From Eutreptiella sp. 'Long Island Sound 2002' (lineage: Eukaryota; Euglenozoa; Euglenophyceae; Eutreptiales; Eutreptiaceae), in the NCBI GenBank assembly GCA_964036045.1, contig OZ038389.1, positions 65,917,453 through 65,981,452 of the forward strand: DNA of 64,000 nt, written 5' to 3'. Positions 32,736 to 43,859 of this stretch are shown here, one piece after another. The translations under genes and the position numbers were made by a program. The notes beneath the pieces were generated by a model. That model did no database searches, was not told the origin of the DNA, and saw only the letters and a list, made by a program, of their open reading frames with translations. Positions within the stretch are counted from its first letter, which is position 1; each line of letters opens with the position of its first letter.

Positions 32736-32885
32736 AGGGCATCATTGGATCATTGTGGAATCATGATGGAATCTAAATGTGCACAAAGTGGAGTATTGAA
32801 TATGCACAAATAGTAACAAATATGCAGCAATTACTACATTTATGTATCCGCGATGTGAACGCGCGCGCTTGTCTGGTTACAGCGC

Positions 32886-35032
32886 GGGCAAAGCGCTGCA
32901 GAAATCATAAAAACTTAAGGTCAAAGTGTGGGTTGCGTCTGTTTGCACGCGCTTGCACAGTGGAAGGCCACGTGCATGGCAGTCTCCCACTGCATCTTCT
33001 GGTTTCTCCTTGGGTTTTTTTTTGTGCCTTCGTCAGACAGAATTCAGTGACAGCGCTCTGAGGAGCGCACTGTGGACTCGCGCTGAAGATAGAGCGCTCA
33101 GGACGCGGAGTGAGGAGCGCCACGCCGGCGCAAGAGAAATCTTCTGAAGGTTTTCAGTGTGCGTTGCGTGTGTTTGTGCGTGCATGCTTCGCAGCAGTGC
33201 TCCAAAGGCACTGCTTGCAAGGTTCAACCGGGTTTCAGCCGCAGCTCATTCTCGCTTCGTGTCAGATCCGCTACCTCAGTCATTTGTTGCACCAGCGCAG
33301 CTGTGAACAGCTCTGAGCTACGCGCGCCTACCCTGAGCCTTGTGCTAGGGCAGTAAGGCGCTTTGTGCGTTCGGCTTGTTTTGGAGTGTTTTTCAGTGTT
33401 CGTCAGTTTTTTTGGGTAGATCCTAGCTCAAATGAGCTAGATGAGAAAAACGGGTTTGACACCAAGCGCCTTCGGCGCTCAAAAAGCACTGTTTTTGTGC
33501 GCAGTGGCTCAGACTGATGTGCAGCCTTGCTTCAGTTTTTTGAATCTGTGGCTGCAGGCCCAGTTTTACGCTGGCCTGATTTTGAGCATTTTGCTCGTGA
33601 GATGCCAACCCAATTTAGGCTTGTTTTGCTGACAAGAGGAATATTTTTCAAAAAACTTCTGAAATTTTTTCAGAGTCACAGTGTGGCTCTTGTTTGTTTT
33701 TAACTCTTTGCTCCTGTTTGGGAGCTGGGGCACAACCGTGCATCTGCCGGTGTTCCACTCCACATTTAATCTATGGGTAAACTTATCATATTTTTTTGTA
33801 CCCTCCCCACCCACTGTCCCAGTTTGGGACTTATCTGCTCTGCCACTGCAGAGTTCCATTGCAGAGCCACTGCTCCTGCAGTGACTCCAGCCCCCCCCAA
33901 AGAGGAGTTAGTGCCTCAGTGGGCACATGCACTCTAGGCCAGAGTGTGTGGGAAAATTCTGCTTTGTTATTTTTTTACAAGAGAATTTTGGAGTGCAGTC
34001 TCTTACCTGAGGGTAGCATCCCACAGTGGGAGGGGGGCGAGGTCTCGGCACGATAAGTGCTTCAGGCCCGTGTACTATTTACTTGCATCTTTTTTCCTGG
34101 GGACGCTCGGGAATTTTTACTAATGTATGCACGTGCGCACACTTGCGCATGTGTTTGTTGCATTGTATTCATGCAAGTTCGTTTGCCCTAACCCACTGAT
34201 ATTCTTACCCTTATTCATTTCTCTGCTCCTGTTTCTTTTCAGGAGGGTAGTGACGTGGGGACAACATACAACAGACATCGAGGTCAGTGAACACAGAGTT
34301 CAGTAACGCCCAGTGAAGCCAGATCTGTGTTTTTGTTTCTGCACCAGCCCCCCCATACGTCAGCGCTCCTATTTTGTTTCTCTGTCCTCTGCCTCAGAGT
34401 GATGGAGAGAGTGCTGCTCAAGATGCTCAGAAGTAAATGAATTTATTTATTCACAAGGCTGCAGCAGAAGTTTTTTGTATATTAGCAATAAGGGTCTCTA
34501 TACCCTGTGGGGCAGCACAGTGTGTATTCACTGTCTTTTTTTGTGCCCTGTTGTTGCTGCTTTTGTGCCTGTGTGTCAGTTTTTTTCTCCAACTTCTGAG
34601 CAGGGCTTTTTTGGTGCAGGAAACCTTTTTTGACCAGACAGATGGCATGGGGGACAAGTAGAATCAAGTGGGACTGTTTTGAATTTCAGGATAGCAACTG
34701 CCTCCTTGAGTTTTAGGCCAGGAGTTCAGAGCAGGATTTTGCTTAGGTGAATTTCTGTTTGAAAGCTTTTAGTGCTTTCTCAGGTATTTTTTCCCATAGT
34801 CAGCTGGGGTTTTAGGTGGCAGTGACCCCCCCACTCAGGATAGTGTGTAGGATACCCGAAGGAAAGTAGAGGGACCTTAGTTCAGGACTTCAGGTCCTGG
34901 GGGTAGGATATTGTACATTATCTCAGTCCATTTCAGCAAATTTGTTCTGTAAATATGTGGCTGTGCATACCCCTGGGTTTCTGTCAGCCCTTGCAGGTGG
35001 CCTAGTGGCTGCGGCAAGGGCTTGGCGGGGGG
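32886..35032 (+). other. 3' interior of the pol-less LTR element, no gene seen
   Basis: 2.1 kb of moderately T-rich sequence with no ORF that I can support. A repeated GAGCGC motif occurs around 33060-33130. The purine tract before the right LTR ends it. Confidence 0.5.
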
Positions 35033-35291
35033 TGTGACGGGTTATGCTCAGCAGGGGGCTGCCCGCAGCCAGATCGCGATCCTGTAGCTTAGGATGCGTC
35101 GCGCGCGTGCAGAAATAAAGGATTTTACGTTGATGAAAAGTGCTGTTTTATATTCAAATTTCTGCTTGTACATCAGCATATTTTGAACTATGAAAGGGCT
35201 TCGACAATTTCAATGATTTCAACTTTCATCCGAGATTGTGGAGAGTTGGACCAGCCGCATTGCAAATTGCTCGCCTTTAGTTCCGTAAACA
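35033..35291 (+). repeat. 3' LTR of pol-less element
   Basis: Direct copy of 28766-29024, immediately followed by GTGAT repeats. Confidence 0.85.
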
Positions 35292-35480
35292 GTGATGTGA
35301 TGTGATGTGATGTGATGTGATGTGATGTGATGTGATGTGATGTGATGTGATGTGATCTGATGTGATGCAATGTGATTTAACGTGATGTGAGGTGGTGTGA
35401 TGATATTTGAATTGACGTGATCCGATGTGATCATATTTGAATTCGCGTGATGTGATGTCATGTGATGTGATGTGAGTTGG
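35292..35480. repeat. (GTGAT)n microsatellite, right part
   Basis: Regular GTGAT for about 65 bp, then degenerate. It is the continuation of 27968-28765. Confidence 0.85.
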
Positions 35481-35977
35481 TTCATTTCCAAAAGCATTTG
35501 CAAACCCACTGCAGCTTTTATGCTAACAAACAAAAATGCATTTCCAAAATATTGTGCTCCTTTTGGACAATTGGTTCCGAATCCACTGCTACCGTGAACC
35601 CACTGCAGCTTTTCTGCTAGCAAACATAAATGCATTTCCAAAAAGTCGTGCTCATTTTTCAAAACTATTTTGTAAACTCACCCTGGCTCTAGGGCAATCG
35701 TCTGGTTTTTGAACCTCTGCATGCTTTTTTGTTGTTCCCTGCTATTTTGAAAGGCGAAAAAATGAGTTTAGACATGGCCCTAACTGCGAGCTACTTTCCT
35801 CCGTCATTGACTGGCGCACCAACAAAGCTGGAAAGGCACAGCAACATTACACTAAGCAGAGAGACTAATGGCCATTCGATGCGTGTGTTTCAAGAAGCTG
35901 CACTGTGGTGCATTCCACTGTGCATGGTGGGGTAGGCTAAAGCAACACAAGAACAATAAAAGAACTTATAAACAAGT
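35481..35977. other. Spacer with a 93-bp tandem duplication
   Basis: The segment AACCCACTGCAGCTTTT...GTGCTC occurs at about 35504 and about 35597. No gene is supported; the 68-codon ORF at 35729 has no features. Confidence 0.5.
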
Positions 35978-37586
<1,609 letters not shown>

Positions 37587-40290
37587 GGGTTGATCAAACC
37601 GTCCATGCTGTGAGCGCCGGATTCCGCAAGACGGGGCGCTATACAGAGGTCGTTTGTTTCGTGCTGAACTTGTGCACTAGGTTCTTTCATCGAAAAGTTC
37701 AAGGTGATGAAATCCTCCATGCTATGAGCGCCAGATTCCGCAAGACGAGGCGCTATACAAAAGTCGTTTGTTGCGTGCTGAACTTGTGCACTAGGTTCTT
37801 TCATCGAAAATTCCAGGGTGATCAAATCCTCCATGCTATGAGCGCCAGATTCCGCAAGACGGGGCGCTATACAAAAGTCGTTTGTTGCGTGCTGAATTTG
37901 TGCACTAGGTTCTTTCATCGAAAAGTCCAGGGTGATCAAATCCTCCATGCTATGAGCGCCAGATATCGCAAGACGAGGCGCTATACATAAGTCGTTTGTT
38001 GCGTGCTGAATTTATGCACTAGGTTGGTTCATCGAAAAGTTCATGGTGATCAAATCCTCCATGCTATGAGCGCCAGACTCCGCAAGACGAGGCGCTATAC
38101 AAAAGTCGTTTGTTGCGTGCTGAATTTGTGCACTGGGTTCTTTCATCAAAAAGTTCAGGGTGATCAAATCCTCCATGCTATGAGCGCCAGATTCCGCAAG
38201 ACGAGGCACTATACAAAAGTCGTTTGCTGCGTGCTGAATTTGTGCACTAGGTTCTTTCATCGAAAAGTCCGGGGTGATCAAATCCTCCATGCTGTGAGCG
38301 CCAGATTCCGCAAGACGGGGCGCTATACAGAAGTCGTTTGTTGCGTGCTGAATTTATGCACTAGGTTCGTTCATCGAAAAGTTCAGGGTGATCAAATCCT
38401 CCATGCTATGAGCGCCAGATTCCGCAAGACGAGGCGCTATACAAAAGTCGTTTGTTGCGTGCTGAATTTGTGCACTGGGTTCTTTCATCGAAAAGTCCGG
38501 GGTGATCAAATCCTCCATGCTGTGAGCGCCAGATTCCGCAAGACGAGGCGCTATACAAAAGTCGTTTGTTGCGTGCTGAATTTGTGCACTGGGTTCTTTC
38601 ATCAAAAAGTTCAGGGTGATCAAATCCTCCATGCTATGAGCGCCAGATTCCGCAAGACGAGGCGCTATACAAAAGTCGTTTGTTGCGTGCTGAATTTGTG
38701 CACTGGGTTCTTTCATCAAAAGGTTCAGGGTGATCAAATCCTCCATGCTATGAGCGCCACGTCCGCAAGACGAGGCGCTATACAAAACTCGTTTGTTGCG
38801 TGCTGAATTTGTGCACTGGGTTCTTTCATCGAAACGTCCGGGGTGATCAAATCCTCCATGCTGTGAGCGCCAGATTCCGCAAGGCGAGGCGCTATACAAA
38901 AGTCGTTTGTTGCGTGCTGGACTTGTGCACTAGGTTATTTCATCGCAAAGTTCAGGGTGATCAAATCTTCCATGCTATGAGCGCCAGATTCCGCAAGACG
39001 AGGCGCCATACAAAAGTCACTTGTTGCGTGCTGAACTTGTGCACTAGGTTCTTTCATCGCAAAGTTCAGGGTGCTGGAATCCTCCATGCTATGAGCGCCA
39101 GATTCCGCAAGACGAGGCGCTATACAAAAGTCGTTTGTTGCGTGCTGAACTTGTGCACTAGGTTCTTTCATCGAAAATTCCAGGGTGATCAAATCCTCCA
39201 TGCTATGAGCGCCAGATTCCGCAAGACGAGGCGCTATACAAAAGTCGTTTGTTGCGTGCTGAATTTGTGCACTAGGTTCTTTCATCGAAAAGTCCAGGGT
39301 GATCAAATCCTCCATGCTATGAGCGCCAGATTCCGCAAGACGAGGCGCTATACAAAAGTCGTTTGTTGCGTGCTGAATTTATGCACTAGGTTCTTTCATC
39401 AAAAAGTTCAGGGTGATCAAATCCTCCATGCTATGAGCGCCAGATTCCGCAAGACGAGGCGCTATACAAAAGTCGTTTGTTGCGTGCTGAACTTGTGCAT
39501 TGGGTTCTTTCATCGAAAAGTCCGGGGTGATCAAATCCTCCATGCTGTGAGCGCCAGATTCCGCAAGACGAGGCGCTATACAAAAGTCGTTTGTTGCGTG
39601 CTGAACTTGTGCACTAGGTTCTTTCATCGCAAAGTTCAGGGTGATCAAATTTTCCATGCTATGAGCGCCAGATTCCGCAAGACGAGGCGCCATACAAAAG
39701 TCGTTTGTTGCGTGCTGAATTTGTGCACTGGGTTCTTTCATCGAAAAGTTCAGGGTGATCAAATCCTTCATGCTATGAGCGCCAGATTTCGCAAGACGAG
39801 GCGCTATACAAAAGTCGTTTGTTGCGTGCTGAATTTGTGCACTAGGTTCTTTCATCAAAAAGTCCGGGGTGATCAAACCGTCCATGCTGCCAGCGCCAGA
39901 TTCCGCAAAACGAGGCGCTACACAAAAGTCGTTTGTTGCGTGCTGAATTTGTGCACTGGGTTCTTTCATCGAAAAGTTCAGGGTGATCAAATCCTCCATG
40001 CTATGAGCGCCAGATTCCGCAAGACGAGGCGCTATACAAAAGTCGTTTGTTGCGTGCTGAATTTGTGCACTAGGTTCTTTCATCAAAAAGTCCGGGGTGA
40101 TCAAACCGTCCATGCTATGAGCGCCAGATTCCGCAAGACGAGGCGCTATACAAAAGTCGTTTGTTGCGTGCTGAACTTGTGCACTAGGTTGTTTCATGAA
40201 AAAATCCGGGGTGATCAAACCATCCATGCTGTGAGCGCCAGATTCCGCAAGGCGAGGCGCTATACAAAAGTCGTTTGTTGCGTGCTGATG
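37587..40290. repeat. 114-bp satellite array, about 23-24 copies
   Basis: Head-to-tail units of 114 bp, e.g. GCTATGAGCG at 37721, 37835 and 37949. Variation is mostly single substitutions (CTATGAGC/CTGTGAGC, AAAGTTCAGG/AAAGTCCGGG). One unit near 38760 has lost one base. Because 114 is a multiple of 3, long ORFs run through on both strands (up to 506 codons on + and 282 on -). I treat these as satellite by-products, not genes. Confidence 0.95.
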
Positions 40291-40405
40291 GTATGGTATG
40301 GTGGCTATCCTAGAGCCTAGTTACTTTTTCCCTCTACCTCTTCTGCTGCGGGACCCTTCTCTTTCATTGTGTGCTCTGTTCTGCGCGGTTGGATTTGGAG
40401 TATAC

Positions 40406-40430
40406 GTGTACTCTTAATCGAGTTACGTTC
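40406..40430 (+). promoter_or_regulatory. Shared leader motif, copy 1 (decayed duplicate)
   Basis: GTGTACTCTTAATCGAGTTA then CGTTC, 9 bp before an ATG that opens only a short frame. Confidence 0.55.
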
Positions 40431-40882
40431 ATACCCTCCATGACGAATCCAATTGCTGGTAACAAGGGTTGCAATAATGTTTAGAAGCCAGGGCAGGGGA
40501 CCATAGTAAGTAATGATTGTGGCATCATTTAGGTAATGATTGGTGGATCATGGGATTTTGGGACAAGGGACATGGGACCATGGCGAGCATAATAGGTAAT
40601 GGGCATCATGTAGGTAATGATTGGTGGATCATGGGATTTTGGGACAAGGGACATGGGACCATGGCGAGCATAATAGGTAATGAATGTGACACCATGTAGG
40701 TCATGATTGTGGCATCATGGCATGGGATAGTGGGAAATGGGACATGGAGCATGGGTACTGTGGTGCTGCGTTGTGAGATGTGCATTGTACCAATACATTT
40801 GCATTTCCCTCTACTTCTTCTGCTACAGGACCCTTTTCTTTCATTGTGTGCTCTGTTCTTCGCGGTTGGATTTGGAATATAT

Positions 40883-40907
40883 GTGTACTCTTAACCGAGT
40901 TATGTTC
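40883..40907 (+). promoter_or_regulatory. Shared leader motif, copy 2 (Helitron gene)
   Basis: GTGTACTCTTAACCGAGTTA then TGTTC, ending 9 bp before the ATG at 40917. The core contains the inverted pair ACTC...GAGT. Confidence 0.65.
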
Positions 40908-40916
40908 ATACTCTCC

Positions 40917-42716
40917 ATGTCCAATCGCTGGGAACAAGAGTTGCAACAATGTTTGGAAGCCGACGTAGACTTCGATGTTGGGGACTTCATTGTGCAGCAC
41001 CCCCAAGTTGCGCCACCAACCATTCGCCTTCGCCATGCTAGTATGCGGCACACTCTCATGAAGCGGTTGAACAAGCGAGCGAAGCGTGGACTGCAGTCAT
41101 CATCCATGGCAAGTCTTAACACGGCACAAGCGCAAGCCGCCAAGGGTGCAAGGAACACCTCACAAGCACAAGCTGCCAAGGGTGCAAGGAACACCTCTGC
41201 GGCACAAGCTGCCAAGGGTGCAAGGAACACCTCTGCGGCACAAGCTGCCAAGGGTTCTACTGGAGGTACAAGGAACACCTCTGCGGCACAAGCTGCCAAG
41301 GGTGCAAGGAACACCTCTGCGGCACAAGCTGCCAAGGGTTCTACGGGAGGTACAACGAACAACTCTGCGGCACAAGCTGCCAAGGGTGCAAGGAACACCT
41401 CTGCGGCACAAGCTGCCAAGGGTTCTACTGGAGGTACAAGGAACACGCCAGAGTCGCAACGCGACAAGGGCATTGTCGGTGGACACGCCAATACACCGGA
41501 GAAGCAACATGCCAAAGCTTCACATCCTCGATCGCGGGGGGTCGTTGGTGCCGCTAAGAAAGAGCTTTTCAGCCGGAAACACAAGCCGCCATCTCACATT
41601 TCTTTGAAATCTGTCCGAGAGTATTGGCTTGATGGTTTGGATGTTTTGTACTCGCCACTGTTCGATGCCCTTTGCCATCAATGTGGTCAACTACTTTGGG
41701 GCTCGGTTGGTGCGCACAAGTTTCTTGTTTCCCGAGATGATAGTGCAGTCCGTACCACCAACCTCTTTGGGGTGCCACCCACAGATGTGATTACTAGTGC
41801 GATCTTCGAGTTCCGAAATGACTTGTTTGCCAACTATGTACAATACAAAGGACCACCTTTTCGCGTTCCGCCTCGGTTGCATCCCACGAGTATTGGCGCC
41901 TTCAAAGTGTATGATACGCCGGTGTGGCATTCGCCACATCGTATGTATGCATGCCTCGTTTGCAGCAAGTATCGAGCCAAGTACGATCCTATAAATTATG
42001 GGTACGAATTGGATGGCACGACACATTACAATGTCCCAACCAAACTGGCGAATCTCACCGAATATCAAAAACGGCAAATCGCGTTGGGTGCTTTGTATTC
42101 AAATACCCTTAAGCACGTGGATCTGCGTCATCGACAGCGGCACCATGCTATTGGGACCGTTGGTGTGGGCCGCAAGCCTAGCCAGCATTATAATGCACTA
42201 TATGGGTTTATGACCATGAGAGAAGATGTGCTTCGCGATTATCAAAAGCCGAAGGACAGTGCCCAAAACACGCGGCAAATGAACCAAGCATTGCTGTTGC
42301 TGAAGAAAATTCACCCCTTTTATTCCCGGTTTTTGGCGCATTATGAGACATTGTACCGCTACCTACAGAATGCCGCTTCTACAATGGGGACGTTGACACA
42401 ACGTTTTTTTGAGGATAAGTACGGGAAACGCCTGGAGTACCATCTACAAGACGAGTATGTGGCTTGGGCAGTGGAGTGTGATGCACCGCGGAACATCATT
42501 CCCGATTTTGCCCCTCACCAAGACAGAGTGGGATTCATGCATGGAGCACCATTTCAACGTGCAGGGGGGACCGTTACCGCTGCAGCACAATCATTGGCGA
42601 ACGACACGTATCTGCATTTCAACGATCCAAAATTGGAACCGTGCGTTTGGCCGGATTTATATCCTGGTGGAGTTAGTGGATACAAGGTTGGGTGTGGAAT
42701 TGGATGTGCGGCGTAG
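40917..42716 (+). CDS. Helitron Rep protein, N-terminal part
   Basis: The start at 40917 is preferred over the longer 40737 frame because it follows the leader motif. Residues about 65-190 are a low-complexity tract of 12-residue repeats (GARNTSAAQAAK, 36 bp per unit, some with an STGGT insertion). A region with two CxxC-like pairs follows (LCHQCGQL, ACLVCSK). The end matches the start of the Helitron-like N domain (WPDLYPGGVSGY), whose continuation YRSRYLAFDERWRRDRWW lies in the same frame after a TAG at 42714-42716. That stop is thus a lesion, not the gene end. The protein would initiate rolling-circle transposition of the element. Confidence 0.8.
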   Translation: MSNRWEQELQQCLEADVDFDVGDFIVQHPQVAPPTIRLRHASMRHTLMKRLNKRAKRGLQSSSMASLNTAQAQAAKGARNTSQAQAAKGARNTSAAQAAKGARNTSAAQAAKGSTGGTRNTSAAQAAKGARNTSAAQAAKGSTGGTTNNSAAQAAKGARNTSAAQAAKGSTGGTRNTPESQRDKGIVGGHANTPEKQHAKASHPRSRGVVGAAKKELFSRKHKPPSHISLKSVREYWLDGLDVLYSPLFDALCHQCGQLLWGSVGAHKFLVSRDDSAVRTTNLFGVPPTDVITSAIFEFRNDLFANYVQYKGPPFRVPPRLHPTSIGAFKVYDTPVWHSPHRMYACLVCSKYRAKYDPINYGYELDGTTHYNVPTKLANLTEYQKRQIALGALYSNTLKHVDLRHRQRHHAIGTVGVGRKPSQHYNALYGFMTMREDVLRDYQKPKDSAQNTRQMNQALLLLKKIHPFYSRFLAHYETLYRYLQNAASTMGTLTQRFFEDKYGKRLEYHLQDEYVAWAVECDAPRNIIPDFAPHQDRVGFMHGAPFQRAGGTVTAAAQSLANDTYLHFNDPKLEPCVWPDLYPGGVSGYKVGCGIGCAA

Positions 42717-43859
42717 TACCGTAGCCGCTATCTTGCATTTGATGAGCGCTGGCGCCGTGACCGATGGTGGTCCTTCTTCCAAGTGAGTAAGGAGATGAAG
42801 AATCAAGTTATTTGGAACCAGCAAAACTTCAAAGCGCAACGTGGTGATCGCGCAGAGGATATCACAGCGGAACATTTGCGTGCTGCTAAAAGCTCCGCAG
42901 GACCCAAGCCCCCTCCAAAGCGACACTCATCACATAGCGCACAATCTTCTTCACAATCCACTGAATCACCCGGTCAGCCAAGCCAATCAACTCCATGTCC
43001 AGGTACCGAATCATCCACACAGTCCCCGAGCCAACCAAGCCAATCATCAGCACGCCCCGCACACGAACATAAGAAGGCCCGTGCTTCGTACCACGATGGT
43101 GTTGATTCCATGCATCGGAATTTGGAAGGCGAAGGGGTTGATCAAGGTACTGCGGAACTCAACCCATACTATCGATATGGAACTTATGTCCCATCCAAGC
43201 TAGTTGGCACACGATCCTATTTCGCCTCACGGCATCTTGACCTCACTGCAATGAGCCGCGAGCTTGGAAAAGCAGACCTATTCATTACTTGGACGATGAA
43301 TGACAATTGGGCTGATTTGCAAGCCGCAGTGCAGAAGGGATGTCGCGCAGGTGCGGTGTGGCCTGGACGATATCCCGAGGGCACAAGGCCCACCAAGCCA
43401 ATTCAAGACGGGTACAATATGGAGGCATGTGTTGCATTTCATAAGCGGGTTGAGATCTTCAAGCGTGAGTTCTTAGCCATTGGCAAGAGAGGTCCATTTG
43501 GAACAGTTCGCGATTATTGGTTCCGCTTTGAATACCAAGAGCGCGGCCGAGTGCACTTGCATGGTGTTGTTTGGTGCCAACCAGATTCACTCCCGGATGA
43601 TGTCATCTGCGCTACAATGCCCCGCGAAAGTGATGGCTATGATCCGGAATTCACTTCATACCTACGGAGTTTATACAAGGAGTGCAATATGGTGCACCAG
43701 TGTTACCCGGACAAATGTTTCAACATTGGCCAAGGGCGCGTATCTACCGAGTGCAAGGCAGGGTATCCGTTTACGGTTCCCCAACATAAGGAGGAGTTGG
43801 ACAGTAAGGGTGTACGCCTATTGTACCGCCGACAGGAACAAGAAGATGCTTGTGTGGTG
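42717..43859 (+). CDS. Helitron Rep protein, HUH endonuclease part
   Basis: This continues the frame of the previous piece. After a Ser/Gln/Pro-rich linker (about 42895-43060) come the conserved Helitron_like_N strands (YFASRHLDLTAMSRELGKAD, LFITWTMNDNWADL). The HUH motif follows as VHLHGVVW, with its two His at 43554 and 43560, preceded by FEYQERGR. The metal-binding HUH pair and downstream tyrosines cleave and join single-stranded DNA. A Cys/His-rich segment (CNMVHQCYPDKCF...CKAGYP) fits the KCxKGFP region of Helitron Reps. The frame runs on to 43961 only through inserted DNA; the true sequence resumes at 45698. Confidence 0.85.

Larger units (their letters stand above)
29617..32885. mobile_element. 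3.3-kb element with 171-bp terminal inverted repeats
   Basis: The arms 29617-29787 and 32715-32885 are inverted copies with only a few differences. The outer ends read GCGCTGTAACCAGACAAGCG on both. The interior contains a CT microsatellite, a 20-29-bp minisatellite, CGACGAAACT repeats near 31700-31760 and a decayed membrane-protein-like stretch. No transposase was found. No clear target-site duplication is visible. Confidence 0.75.
28766..35291 (+). mobile_element. Non-autonomous LTR element (259-bp LTRs, no pol)
   Basis: Two direct repeats of 259 bp, 28766-29024 and 35033-35291, both start TGTGACGGG and end GTAAACA (TG...CA). The left one is preceded and the right one followed by GTGAT microsatellite, so a 5-bp duplication GTGAT is compatible but not provable. 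A purine-rich GGCTTGGCGGGGGG abuts the right LTR, as a polypurine tract should in + orientation. The 6.0-kb interior has no RT, integrase or gag that I can recognise. This resembles a LARD-like or deletion derivative that depends on another element. A second mobile element (29617-32885) is nested inside. Confidence 0.8.
40291..40916 (+). other. Helitron 5' region: duplicated promoter segment and 81-bp tandem repeat
   Basis: 40326-40491 is a diverged copy of 40803-40968 (offset 477). The latter covers the leader motif, start codon and first codons of the Helitron gene. The left copy's reading frame stops after a dozen codons. Between the copies, a GGTAATGATTGGTGGATCAT unit is repeated twice with period 81 (40531 and 40612). 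Confidence 0.7.

Noticed and set aside
37587-40290. Possible CRISPR array
   Set aside because: Units of 114 bp are contiguous and nearly identical over their whole length, with no unique spacers and no cas genes; this is a satellite.
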